Assembly: GCF_900156335.1 (NCBI RefSeq)
Contig: NZ_FTMZ01000032.1
Span: forward strand, 1 to 41,631
From: Sphaerotilus natans
GTDB lineage: Bacteria; Pseudomonadota; Gammaproteobacteria; Burkholderiales; Burkholderiaceae_C
Length of the DNA stretch: 41,631 nucleotides
Direction: 5' to 3'
A model generated the notes under the pieces. The model saw nothing but the letters and a program-made list of their open reading frames with translations, searched no databases and was not told where the DNA came from. A program made the position numbers and the translations under genes. Every line of letters begins with the position of its first letter. The first letter of the stretch is position 1. This document shows, in pieces, positions 25,109-32,953 of this stretch.

Positions 25109-28100
25109 CACGAATCCGATCTCTTTCTCCCAAGACCTTAAGAAGGTTCTCGCTCGGTACATCGCGACCACGCTGCCGATCTCGCGCCGATACTCCAAGC
25201 TTGGTCGGGAGTTCCGCCTACTGCTCGAGCAGGAGCAGCTGGTCCAAGGACCCTATGTTGAGGCGCTTCCTGACTTCGAGAAGGGCAAGCCCCTCGCTGG
25301 ACTGCTCAAGAAGGCTGGAGGATTCCTGCACGACGGACTGGGCTTGTTGCCGACAGCCAACCGGCCACTGCATCTTCATCAGGAGCAGGCCCTTCGTCAC
25401 GCCATCATTGACCAGGACAGCTTCCTGACCGCAACGGGTACAGGTAGCGGCAAGACCGAAACCTTCCTGTATCCCATCGCTCATGACCTGCTCTCGGATC
25501 CGGACCCCAAGCGGCCAGGTGTCCGTGCCCTGCTGGTCTACCCAATGAACGCGCTGGCGAACGACCAGCTTTACTACCGCGTTGCGCCGCTGTTCGCTCG
25601 GTACCTGAAGGACTACGGCATTACTTTCGGGCGCTACACCGGGCAAGTGAAGTCAACGGCCAAGCGCGACGAGGAAGAGGCCCGAATCTGGAACAACCCG
25701 AAGCTGATGGAGGCCCTGGGTAATCCTTCCACCATCCCGAAGAACTGGCTGCTGACTCGCGATGAGATGCTGGCCGACCCGCCGAAGGTGCTGATCACCA
25801 ACTACGCGATGCTCGAGCACATGCTCCTGCTTCCGCGCAACGCTGGTTTGTTTGCGACGAACTCGCTGCGATTCATCGTTCTCGACGAGATCCACACGTA
25901 CCACGGGGCGCAGGCGACTGAGGTTGCATTCCTTCTGCGCAAGTTGAAGACCCGCCTCGGTGCTGATAAGGGAATCCGCGTTTTTGGAACCAGTGCGAGC
26001 CTGTCTGAGTCAGAGACCGCCGACGAGGAACTGAAGAAGTTCGCCACAGATCTTCTTGGGGAGCCGGTCAATCGAGTCATTCGGGGCAAGCGGATTCCCC
26101 ACGCGGCGTTGGCGCATCCTGTCGACACCGATTTCTCAATGGGCCCGCGTCAGTGGGTGATGCTCGGCGAAGTGCTCCGTGAGTTTCTCCAGCTTGACCG
26201 CAACGAGCAGACGGTCGACTGCTGGAATCGCTATGTCCAATTCCAGGACGACCTACCGACTGCCCTCGTTGCGAAGGGTAATCCGGACGGCCCCGCGGGC
26301 GAGGCCTTGGTTGAAACGTTTGCGCGCAGCGTTCAGGTGCGTCGAGTAGCCGAGGCACTCGGAGGTGGCCGCGTGGTGGGCTACGCTCACCTGGCTCAGC
26401 AGGTCTTCGACACGTACGACCTTGAGCCCCAGGAAGCACAGAACGCATTGAGCGTTGTGATTCAGTGCGGCATGGTCGCCCGTCGAGGTCAGGGAGACTT
26501 CCCTTTGCTCCCCGGCCGATACCACCTGGCTGTGAACAGCATCGAAGGCGTTGTGGTCAGGCCAGACACCAGCGACGAAGGATGGGCGAAGGCCAAAGTG
26601 GGCCGGAGCTTCAAGGACGACGCGGGACATTACTACCCGCTGTTGACCTGTCGCAAGTGCGGACAGCCATTCCTGGAGGGATGGAAAGACAAGTTGCATG
26701 TTCACCCACACCGGCCCGATACGGGCGAGAACGGCGCCGAGCGGGTTGTCTTCTGGCTCGGCGCTCCTTTCACGGGAACTGAGGACGAGGAGGACGAGAG
26801 CCGCGACGGGCAGGTCCCAGTGTCGGCACACGAACGCATCTTCGTACAACTGAAGACCGGAGCGATAGTTGCTGCGGATGATGCTGTTCCGCTGTACCCG
26901 GTGCACACGGAGCAAGACGACGTCGAGCGGGCACGCTATGTCAAGCGTTGTCCAGCCTGTGGTGGTCGATCCACTGGCGCTGATGCCGAGGTAGTGACCA
27001 GGATGCACCCTGGCAATGAGGCGCTCGGTGCCGTGGTTGCACAGCGAGTCCTGGAAGCCCTGCCCCCAGGTGTCATCGACCACTCCGACCCGCGGCCATC
27101 GTTCGGTCGCAACCTGCTGACCTTCTCAGACAACCGTCAGGACGCCGCGTTCTTCGCCCCGTACTTCGAGCGCACATCCGCGAACGTGGCTCTGCGAGCC
27201 GCTGTCCGCGCGGTGCTTGCGGATTCAACGGCTCCGATGGGCATGCCCCAGCTTGCAGAGCGTGTGTTCGAGAACTGGCGACGCAACGGCGGTCAACCGC
27301 ACAACGAGGCTGGCAAGCAGGAGGACAAGCAGGTTGTTTCGCGGCTGCTGCTCGGTGCTCTAGGGTACGAGTTCTGCACGCCTGGAGGCCGCCGAAACTC
27401 CTTGGAGAGCCTGGGGGTCGCGTTCGTCACCTATGACGAGGCCAGGTTGAAGGCGCTGTACCAGCAGGTCAAGAACTTCTGGCCGAAGCAGTTGCCAAGC
27501 GACCCGGCTGCACTTGAGTCGTTGTGCCACATCCTTCTGGAGACCGTACGCCGTGAGCGTGCGCTGGAGAGCCTGTCCGGTCTGGCCATGAACGACCAAG
27601 CAGTCTGGGGCGACTACAACCAGCATCGAACCTTCGATATCGAGACAGGTGACACCGGTGTCCGCTTTAAGTGGCTTCCCAGCCAGCAGGTGAACCGCCA
27701 CAACCGCCGCTCCTGGTACTTGGTGGAGCAACTCGATCTCAGCAAGTCGGAAGCGGCGGACTTCTTGCGGAATTTCTGGGGCGCAATGACCAAACCGCCC
27801 GCGACTATCTTGAAGAAGTTCCCGCCTGGCTTCGGGATGGATGGCGAACTCATCCGTGTCCGAAGCGGACTCAATGTGCCCCTCTACCAGTGCAAGAGCT
27901 GTGGTCTCCTGCAAAGACACGTCGTTGCAGACAAGTGCACGGCGTTTGGATGCCGGGGTGACGTCCTGATGTTGGATGTCGAAGAGCGCTCGAGACTTCA
28001 CCGCGAGAACCACTACCTGGCCTCCTACGAGGAGACCAACCACCTGACCCTGCGCGCCCGTGAGCACACGGCCTCCCTGTCGACTGAGCTCCGCGAGGAA

Positions 28101-31043
28101 ATCGAGCGCAAGTTTGCTGAACGGCGCATTAACTTGCTGAGCTGCACGACCACCATGGAGATGGGGGTCGATCTTGGTGACCTGGAGGCTGTGGTGAACC
28201 TGAACGTGCCGCCAGGCATCGCCAACTACCAGCAGCGAACTGGGCGAGCTGGCCGGCGCGCACAGGCGGCTCCGTTCTGTGTCACGGTCGCGAGAAACAC
28301 GAACTACGACCAGATTGTTTTCCGCGAGCTCAAGGACTACCTGGTCTCATCTCCAACGACCCCTTTCATCAATCTCGGTAACGCGGAACTGTTCCTGCGG
28401 CATCAGATCTCCGTGGTGCTGTCTATCTTCCTTCGCTACGCGCTGAGCAAGGCGGATGTGAATGCTCCGTCTCTGAAGCATCTGTTCGGTGACGTGCTGC
28501 ATGACAAGGCCAAGGAGGACTTCTACGACAAGCTGAATTCATGGGTCGAAGGCGATTCAGGCACAAAAGCATTCGCCGAGGCGGAGTCTCTCGGAGACAA
28601 GCTACCGCCCGACTTGCGCTCTATCGTGTGCCGTGGGGCTTACCTGCGGAGTGCCATCGTTGGACGGTTGAAAGAGTTCGCCGAAGACGTTTCCGAGCGG
28701 TGCAAGTCCTACGTTGCCAAGAAGACGGCAGCTGCAGAGAGCGACGATCTCAAGAATGCGCTCTACTGGAAGGAGCAGCTTAAGCAGTACATGGACCAGT
28801 TCTTGGTCAATGAGCTGTCCCGCCGGGGCCTCATCCCGACCTACAGTTTCCCCGTGCACTCGCTGACGTTGGAAGTGCAGGACGGGAGCACCTTCAACCG
28901 CTACCAGAACCAGGCGGACGTCTCACTGAACCGTGATGCCAGTCTTGGCATCAGCGAGTACGCACCAGGCGCGGAGGTGGTGGCCAACGGTCGAATCTGG
29001 GAGAGCTCAGGCCTTGCCAGCTACCCCAAGGCGTTCATGCCAACCCGGTGGTACGCCGCGTGCCCGGAATGCTTTCACGTCGACGTGGCTGATTCTCATC
29101 AGGACCTCCCTGATGGCTGTAGCAACTGTGGTTACGCCGAGCCATCCCGCCGCAAGCGCATGTTCCTGGAGCCCAAGGGCTTCGTGACCAGCATGGCCGA
29201 CAGCAAGGGCAAGGACCCTGGGACGGCCCGGCGCCGGGTCAAACCTGCCGATGAGGCCAGGCTGATTGCTACGCCGAGGCCCGAGAACTTTCAAGAGACA
29301 GAACTGCCGTTTCTGAATACGGCGCTCTTGTTGGCGCGAGGTTCAGAGGACAACGAGCTTCGCGGCAGCCTTTTCGTGACCAACCGTGGGGCGTACGGGG
29401 AGGGGTACTACAGGTGTCTGTTCTGCAACTACTGCCAGCCGGCCTCGAAACCCAAGAAGACCAAGGAGGGTGCGAAGAAGGGGGCTGCTGCGGCCGGGGC
29501 TGCAACTCGGAGGTTCGTGCACAAGGACCCGAGCACCGGCTCAACGTGCAAGTCCGACGTGATGCCGAAGATGGGCGTTGACTTTGCGCATCTGTTCAAT
29601 ACCGACGTCCGGCTACTGAGGTTGCTTGCGCCGCTGCCCGAGGCTCCGGAAGATGACGCGGACGAAAGGCGCTTCCAGGAGCATGTGGCCCGCACTGTCG
29701 CGGAGGCTTGCCGCTTGGCGGCTTCGGACATGCTTCACCTCTATCCGGGGGAACTGCGATCGACTTATCGCTTGTACGCCAACGCTGGCTGCATCGCCGA
29801 GATCGTGCTCTACGACGGCGTGCCTGGCGGGGCTGGATACAGCGCCAGATTGGGGTCCCCTCAGTTCAGCTTCCGCGAGCTGATGGGCGGCGCCCTGCGC
29901 CGCCTTGAGTGCCCCCAAGACTGTGAGTCTGCCTGCAGGGCCTGCCTGTGTGACTACGGCAACCAACGGCACTGGGACAGCTTTCGGCGAAAGGAGGCCA
30001 TGGCATGGCTCAAGGCTCTGCTTGACGGGCGCTCCACTGTTGAGGGGCCAGGCAACTACGTCCCTTGGCCTAAGCCTAGTTTGAGCGGACTCGCTGAGCG
30101 GCTAGCCACCTCTTCGTCGATCTCCATCATCGCGACCTCACTCTGTGGCGCGTCTGGCTACCGCGAGGCGGAGCTGAACCAGCTGTTGACTTGGCTCCAA
30201 TCGGGCAAGGAGGTGCGTCTGTACGTAGCTAACAAGCTCGTTCAGCATCCAGCGGACTACCAGACGCTGATGCTTTACCGGCACCTGTATCCTTGGATGC
30301 AAGCCGGGAAGCTTCGCGTCCATGCACTGCAAGAGCTTGAGGGGCGAATTGCCGGTCAGCTTCCGCGAGTCTTCGCCTCGCTTGAAGACGGTGCGATGCT
30401 TCTTAGGCAGGCCTTTCCTGTGCCAGCACTGCTCGACGGCATCGTTTCTGCACCAGCTGAACTTGGCGCGATGGATGCCGGCACACGGGTGTTAGTAGAG
30501 ACGGCTGCTTCTGCAGCAGCACTCTACTCTCCCGAGCACTTCGCGGAAGGACAGAAGATGGGCATATGGGAGTTCGCCGTTGGCGCTCCGCGCCAGTTGG
30601 CAGAGGTCTTCGCAGCCATCAAGGGGCAGCACGTCAAGAGCCTGGTCATTCGCGACCCCTACTGTGGCACGGAGCGCAATCGCCAACGACTGAAGCAGCT
30701 CTTGGCGTTCCTGAAAAGCCACGTCGCGGAGATTGAGCGGGCGGATGTCTACTGCTCTGAAGTCAAGGAGCGCCAGCGCGACGGTACAGACTACGTTGCG
30801 AATCGCCTAGAGGTAGCATATCAAGTCGAGCGAGTTCTGGATGAGGCTGGACTTGCGAAGGGCGAGGCTTTTGTGAAGGAACTAGGGCGCAACCGCACTT
30901 TCCACGATCGAGAACTGACCTTTGATGCAGTTGACGATAGCGGCTGCGGGACTGTTCATCGCTACTTCCTCACAGGTGGGATCGACTATCTGCTTGATCA
31001 GGGCAGTGATACCCGTGTCTTCCATGCCGTCGCCAGCAAATAG
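25101..31043 (+). CDS. druE: DruE-like superfamily 2 helicase with DUF1998 and C-terminal PLD-like region
   Basis: A 1980-residue protein, the core of Druantia. Helicase part: LHQEQALR (~92-99), Walker A ATGTGSGKTE (~111-120), DEIH (~262), GTSASL, TTTMEMGVDLGDLEAVVNL and QQRTGRAGRR (~1045). These are YprA/MrfA-family hallmarks. Several zinc ribbons follow (CRKCGQ, CKSCG...CTAFGC, CPECF...CSNCG, CLFCNYC). The DUF1998 region ends in CPQDCESACRACLCDYGNQ (~1604), the MrfA-type Cys cluster. The last ~330 residues look like a phospholipase-D/MIT-C-type fold (IRDPYCG ~1852, FHDRELTF ~1935). Druantia blocks phage by an unknown mechanism. ATG 25101 overlaps the druH end by 8 nt; an upstream TTG (25077) is possible. 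Confidence 0.85.
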   Translation: MSDTNPISFSQDLKKVLARYIATTLPISRRYSKLGREFRLLLEQEQLVQGPYVEALPDFEKGKPLAGLLKKAGGFLHDGLGLLPTANRPLHLHQEQALRHAIIDQDSFLTATGTGSGKTETFLYPIAHDLLSDPDPKRPGVRALLVYPMNALANDQLYYRVAPLFARYLKDYGITFGRYTGQVKSTAKRDEEEARIWNNPKLMEALGNPSTIPKNWLLTRDEMLADPPKVLITNYAMLEHMLLLPRNAGLFATNSLRFIVLDEIHTYHGAQATEVAFLLRKLKTRLGADKGIRVFGTSASLSESETADEELKKFATDLLGEPVNRVIRGKRIPHAALAHPVDTDFSMGPRQWVMLGEVLREFLQLDRNEQTVDCWNRYVQFQDDLPTALVAKGNPDGPAGEALVETFARSVQVRRVAEALGGGRVVGYAHLAQQVFDTYDLEPQEAQNALSVVIQCGMVARRGQGDFPLLPGRYHLAVNSIEGVVVRPDTSDEGWAKAKVGRSFKDDAGHYYPLLTCRKCGQPFLEGWKDKLHVHPHRPDTGENGAERVVFWLGAPFTGTEDEEDESRDGQVPVSAHERIFVQLKTGAIVAADDAVPLYPVHTEQDDVERARYVKRCPACGGRSTGADAEVVTRMHPGNEALGAVVAQRVLEALPPGVIDHSDPRPSFGRNLLTFSDNRQDAAFFAPYFERTSANVALRAAVRAVLADSTAPMGMPQLAERVFENWRRNGGQPHNEAGKQEDKQVVSRLLLGALGYEFCTPGGRRNSLESLGVAFVTYDEARLKALYQQVKNFWPKQLPSDPAALESLCHILLETVRRERALESLSGLAMNDQAVWGDYNQHRTFDIETGDTGVRFKWLPSQQVNRHNRRSWYLVEQLDLSKSEAADFLRNFWGAMTKPPATILKKFPPGFGMDGELIRVRSGLNVPLYQCKSCGLLQRHVVADKCTAFGCRGDVLMLDVEERSRLHRENHYLASYEETNHLTLRAREHTASLSTELREEIERKFAERRINLLSCTTTMEMGVDLGDLEAVVNLNVPPGIANYQQRTGRAGRRAQAAPFCVTVARNTNYDQIVFRELKDYLVSSPTTPFINLGNAELFLRHQISVVLSIFLRYALSKADVNAPSLKHLFGDVLHDKAKEDFYDKLNSWVEGDSGTKAFAEAESLGDKLPPDLRSIVCRGAYLRSAIVGRLKEFAEDVSERCKSYVAKKTAAAESDDLKNALYWKEQLKQYMDQFLVNELSRRGLIPTYSFPVHSLTLEVQDGSTFNRYQNQADVSLNRDASLGISEYAPGAEVVANGRIWESSGLASYPKAFMPTRWYAACPECFHVDVADSHQDLPDGCSNCGYAEPSRRKRMFLEPKGFVTSMADSKGKDPGTARRRVKPADEARLIATPRPENFQETELPFLNTALLLARGSEDNELRGSLFVTNRGAYGEGYYRCLFCNYCQPASKPKKTKEGAKKGAAAAGAATRRFVHKDPSTGSTCKSDVMPKMGVDFAHLFNTDVRLLRLLAPLPEAPEDDADERRFQEHVARTVAEACRLAASDMLHLYPGELRSTYRLYANAGCIAEIVLYDGVPGGAGYSARLGSPQFSFRELMGGALRRLECPQDCESACRACLCDYGNQRHWDSFRRKEAMAWLKALLDGRSTVEGPGNYVPWPKPSLSGLAERLATSSSISIIATSLCGASGYREAELNQLLTWLQSGKEVRLYVANKLVQHPADYQTLMLYRHLYPWMQAGKLRVHALQELEGRIAGQLPRVFASLEDGAMLLRQAFPVPALLDGIVSAPAELGAMDAGTRVLVETAASAAALYSPEHFAEGQKMGIWEFAVGAPRQLAEVFAAIKGQHVKSLVIRDPYCGTERNRQRLKQLLAFLKSHVAEIERADVYCSEVKERQRDGTDYVANRLEVAYQVERVLDEAGLAKGEAFVKELGRNRTFHDRELTFDAVDDSGCGTVHRYFLTGGIDYLLDQGSDTRVFHAVASK

Positions 31044-31066
31044 TCTTGCTCATTGCGTCGCTGCAG

Positions 31067-31082
31067 GGCTCTGTTGCACAAA
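31067..31082. other. IS-terminus-like sequence after druE
   Basis: GGCTCTGTTGCACAAA resembles the terminal inverted repeats of IS6- and IS5-type elements (GGCTCTGTTGCA...). It sits 24 bp after the druE stop and abuts the truncated IS481 transposase. No matching partner copy was seen in the window, so it may be a relic left by a later deletion. Confidence 0.35.
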
Positions 31083-31109
31083 CCCACGAGTAGGCACCAT
31101 GACCCCCAC

Positions 31110-31592
31110 GTAAGTGTCAAGTAGCGCCGGGCCGTCTCGTCGGGCATCTGCGGCAGGTACTTGATGTCCACATGGACGAAGCCGGGCACATAGTCCTTGA
31201 ACGACTTGGGCGGAGCTTGCGTCTCCCCGGCCGCCTCGGCCTGCAGTTCGCGCAGGCTGCGCCACGCCGTGGCGCTGCAGACAGCGGTCCAGGCCAGAGC
31301 GAGAAACCGCCGGGTTGATGAACTCCCGAGTGACCACCAGCAGGTCATCGAGCGGCAGCAACAGCAGGCGGCGCAGCTCGACCACGAGCGCCTCCTGGGC
31401 CGGCGTCAGCGTGGTGCACAGCCGGTGCGGGCGATGCGAGCGGTCCTCGGTCGATTCCCGCGACCTCCACTTGCGTGCGGTCGCCTTCGTGATGTTGTAG
31501 CGCTCGGCCAGTTCGCCCAGCGGCGACGCCGAGGCCTTGATCTCGGCGCGCGTGCGCGGCGTGGTCCTGGCTTGTGGATGGATCTGACTCAT
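31110..31592 (-). pseudogene. IS481-family transposase, N-terminal part, frameshifted and truncated
   Basis: Reading leftward from ATG 31590-31592 gives MSQIHPQARTTPRTRAEI, a helix-turn-helix (LGELAERYNITKATARKW) and DRSHRPHRLCTTLTPAQEAL, then INPAVSRSGLDRCLQRHGV. These are typical IS481 N-terminal blocks. The frame then shifts near 31270. The adjacent frame continues with PPKSFKDYVPGFVHVDIKYL (first catalytic Asp) and PQMPDETARRYL, and homology stops at ~31115. The catalytic core and C-terminus are missing. Confidence 0.8.
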
Positions 31593-31631
31593 GCGGCGGC
31601 CTCATGTCGGAGCGATTCGATCACACCTCGC

Positions 31632-31727
31632 AGCGTAAGCTCGCCCGTCCAGGCGCTCAAGCAGTGGCAAGCCCAGCGACCCGAACTGTTCCGCAAGCGC
31701 GTTTATGAGCTGGCGGGACTTGACATT
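31632..31727 (+). pseudogene. IS481-family transposase C-terminal fragment, opposite orientation
   Basis: The plus-strand frame reads SSPVQALKQWQAQRPELF and RKRVYELAGLDI, which is the standard C-terminus of IS481-family transposases (pattern 'xPLQALKxWxxxxPELFxKxxxxxxGxD'). It has no stop codon before running into the jetD end, so its final codons are lost. Its direction is opposite to the N-terminal fragment at 31110-31592. The two pieces cannot be one simply interrupted gene without an inversion. Confidence 0.72.
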
Positions 31728-32953
31728 CAGGCAGCCTCGCGCAGATCGTCCAGCAACAGATCCACGACCGCCTCCTCGGCCACCGCACAGCCCTGTTCCC
31801 GCATCGCTGCCGCGAGCGCTTCGTCCCACGGCGCCTCGGCCACGTCCAGCCCGAGCGCGTGGTCGCGGGCCAGGGGCGGCAGCGTCTGCACGGCGGCCAG
31901 ATAGTCAGCGCAACCGAAGCGCCAGGGCTCGGCCCCCTGTCCCTGCAGCACCTGCCGAGCGATGCGCAAGCCGGCCCAGTCAAAATCGCCGTGATAGCGC
32001 AGACATGCGCCGGCGTCGCGCAGCTGGTTCAGCAGCACCCGTTGCGCGGCCGCGGGCATGCCGTCGGTGCAGACCAGCGGCGCGCAGTCGCGCCCGAGCC
32101 GATCGGCCGCGATGGCCACGACATTCGGGTTCTCGCAGACGAATACCGTCCGTTGCTCGACCGCCCAGACGGGTGCCGCCCGCAGCAGTTGCCGCAGCGA
32201 GGTGTAGGCGGGCTCGCCGGGGCAGGGCCCGGCGTCAGGCGCCACAGCCGTCGGCAGGTTCAGGTGCAGCACCGGCCGGGCCAGCTCATTGACCAGCACG
32301 CCCCACCGCGCCCAGCGTGCCCGCCGGCTTTCGTGGTCCGGATCGTCTTCCGCCTCCGGCGCACCCGCGAGCACGAGCGTGGCCAGCGGCTGTCCGTCAT
32401 CGAGCGCATGGGCATCACCCAGCGTCTCGGCGGCGAGCTGGGCGCGGGTCAGGCCCTGCGCGGGCAGACGCGCCAGCACGGCCTGGGCCTGTTGCAGCAA
32501 GCGCTCGGCGCGCTGCGGCTGCGCGCCCGCAAGACGCTTGAGCAGCCCCCGGCCCTCCGGTCGCTGGAGCAGCCGGTGCAGCCCGGTGCCAGGCGCGACC
32601 CCGGAGACGACGCCGTTCCAGCGGTCCTGGAGGTCGGCCTGCTCGGCGGCGCGGTCCACGATCGGCCCGTCGAGCTGCTCCAGCGCGTCGCGCAGCGAAG
32701 CGGCCAGCCCGGCACGCCGAAGCGCCTCGTCGATGCGGAGCACATCGATCTGCAGCGCCCCGCTGTGCCGGGCGGCCTGCCCGAGCAGCCCGACCAGCAC
32801 CTCGTGCTCATGCGGCGCCAAGGCGGTCAATCGCATCCGCGTCGGCGGGGCGTCGGCCGGACTGCGCTCGAAACGCTGGCGCAGCCGCTGCCGCAGCCCG
32901 GATCCCGCCTCGCCGCCCAGCACCCGGCGCAGCCGCTCCCGGTCCGCGCTCAT
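31727..32953 (-). CDS. jetD: JetD, Toprim-domain nuclease subunit of type I Wadjet
   Basis: A 408-residue protein (TIGR02679/DUF2399-like), the DNA-cleaving subunit that cuts circular plasmids after loop extrusion by JetABC. The C-terminal half shows Toprim-type acidic residues: VCENPNV (E, ~residue 274) and YHGDFDWAGLRIA (DxD, ~320). The N-terminal half is an arm/winged-helix region (LTALAPHEHEVLVGLLGQAAR). ATG 32951-32953 overlaps the jetC stop (ATGA). The stop codon falls exactly where IS481 transposase sequence begins on the other side. The natural C-terminus could therefore have been altered, although length and core look complete. Confidence 0.88.
   Translation of the reverse strand: MSADRERLRRVLGGEAGSGLRQRLRQRFERSPADAPPTRMRLTALAPHEHEVLVGLLGQAARHSGALQIDVLRIDEALRRAGLAASLRDALEQLDGPIVDRAAEQADLQDRWNGVVSGVAPGTGLHRLLQRPEGRGLLKRLAGAQPQRAERLLQQAQAVLARLPAQGLTRAQLAAETLGDAHALDDGQPLATLVLAGAPEAEDDPDHESRRARWARWGVLVNELARPVLHLNLPTAVAPDAGPCPGEPAYTSLRQLLRAAPVWAVEQRTVFVCENPNVVAIAADRLGRDCAPLVCTDGMPAAAQRVLLNQLRDAGACLRYHGDFDWAGLRIARQVLQGQGAEPWRFGCADYLAAVQTLPPLARDHALGLDVAEAPWDEALAAAMREQGCAVAEEAVVDLLLDDLREAA

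Noticed and set aside
21683..31043. DISARM (drmA/drmB) as the identity of the helicase system
   Set aside because: Helicase and DUF1998 are in one ~1980-residue chain with a single large partner, and no methylase or separate drmB/drmC gene is present; Druantia III fits better. A related YprA-helicase system cannot be fully excluded.
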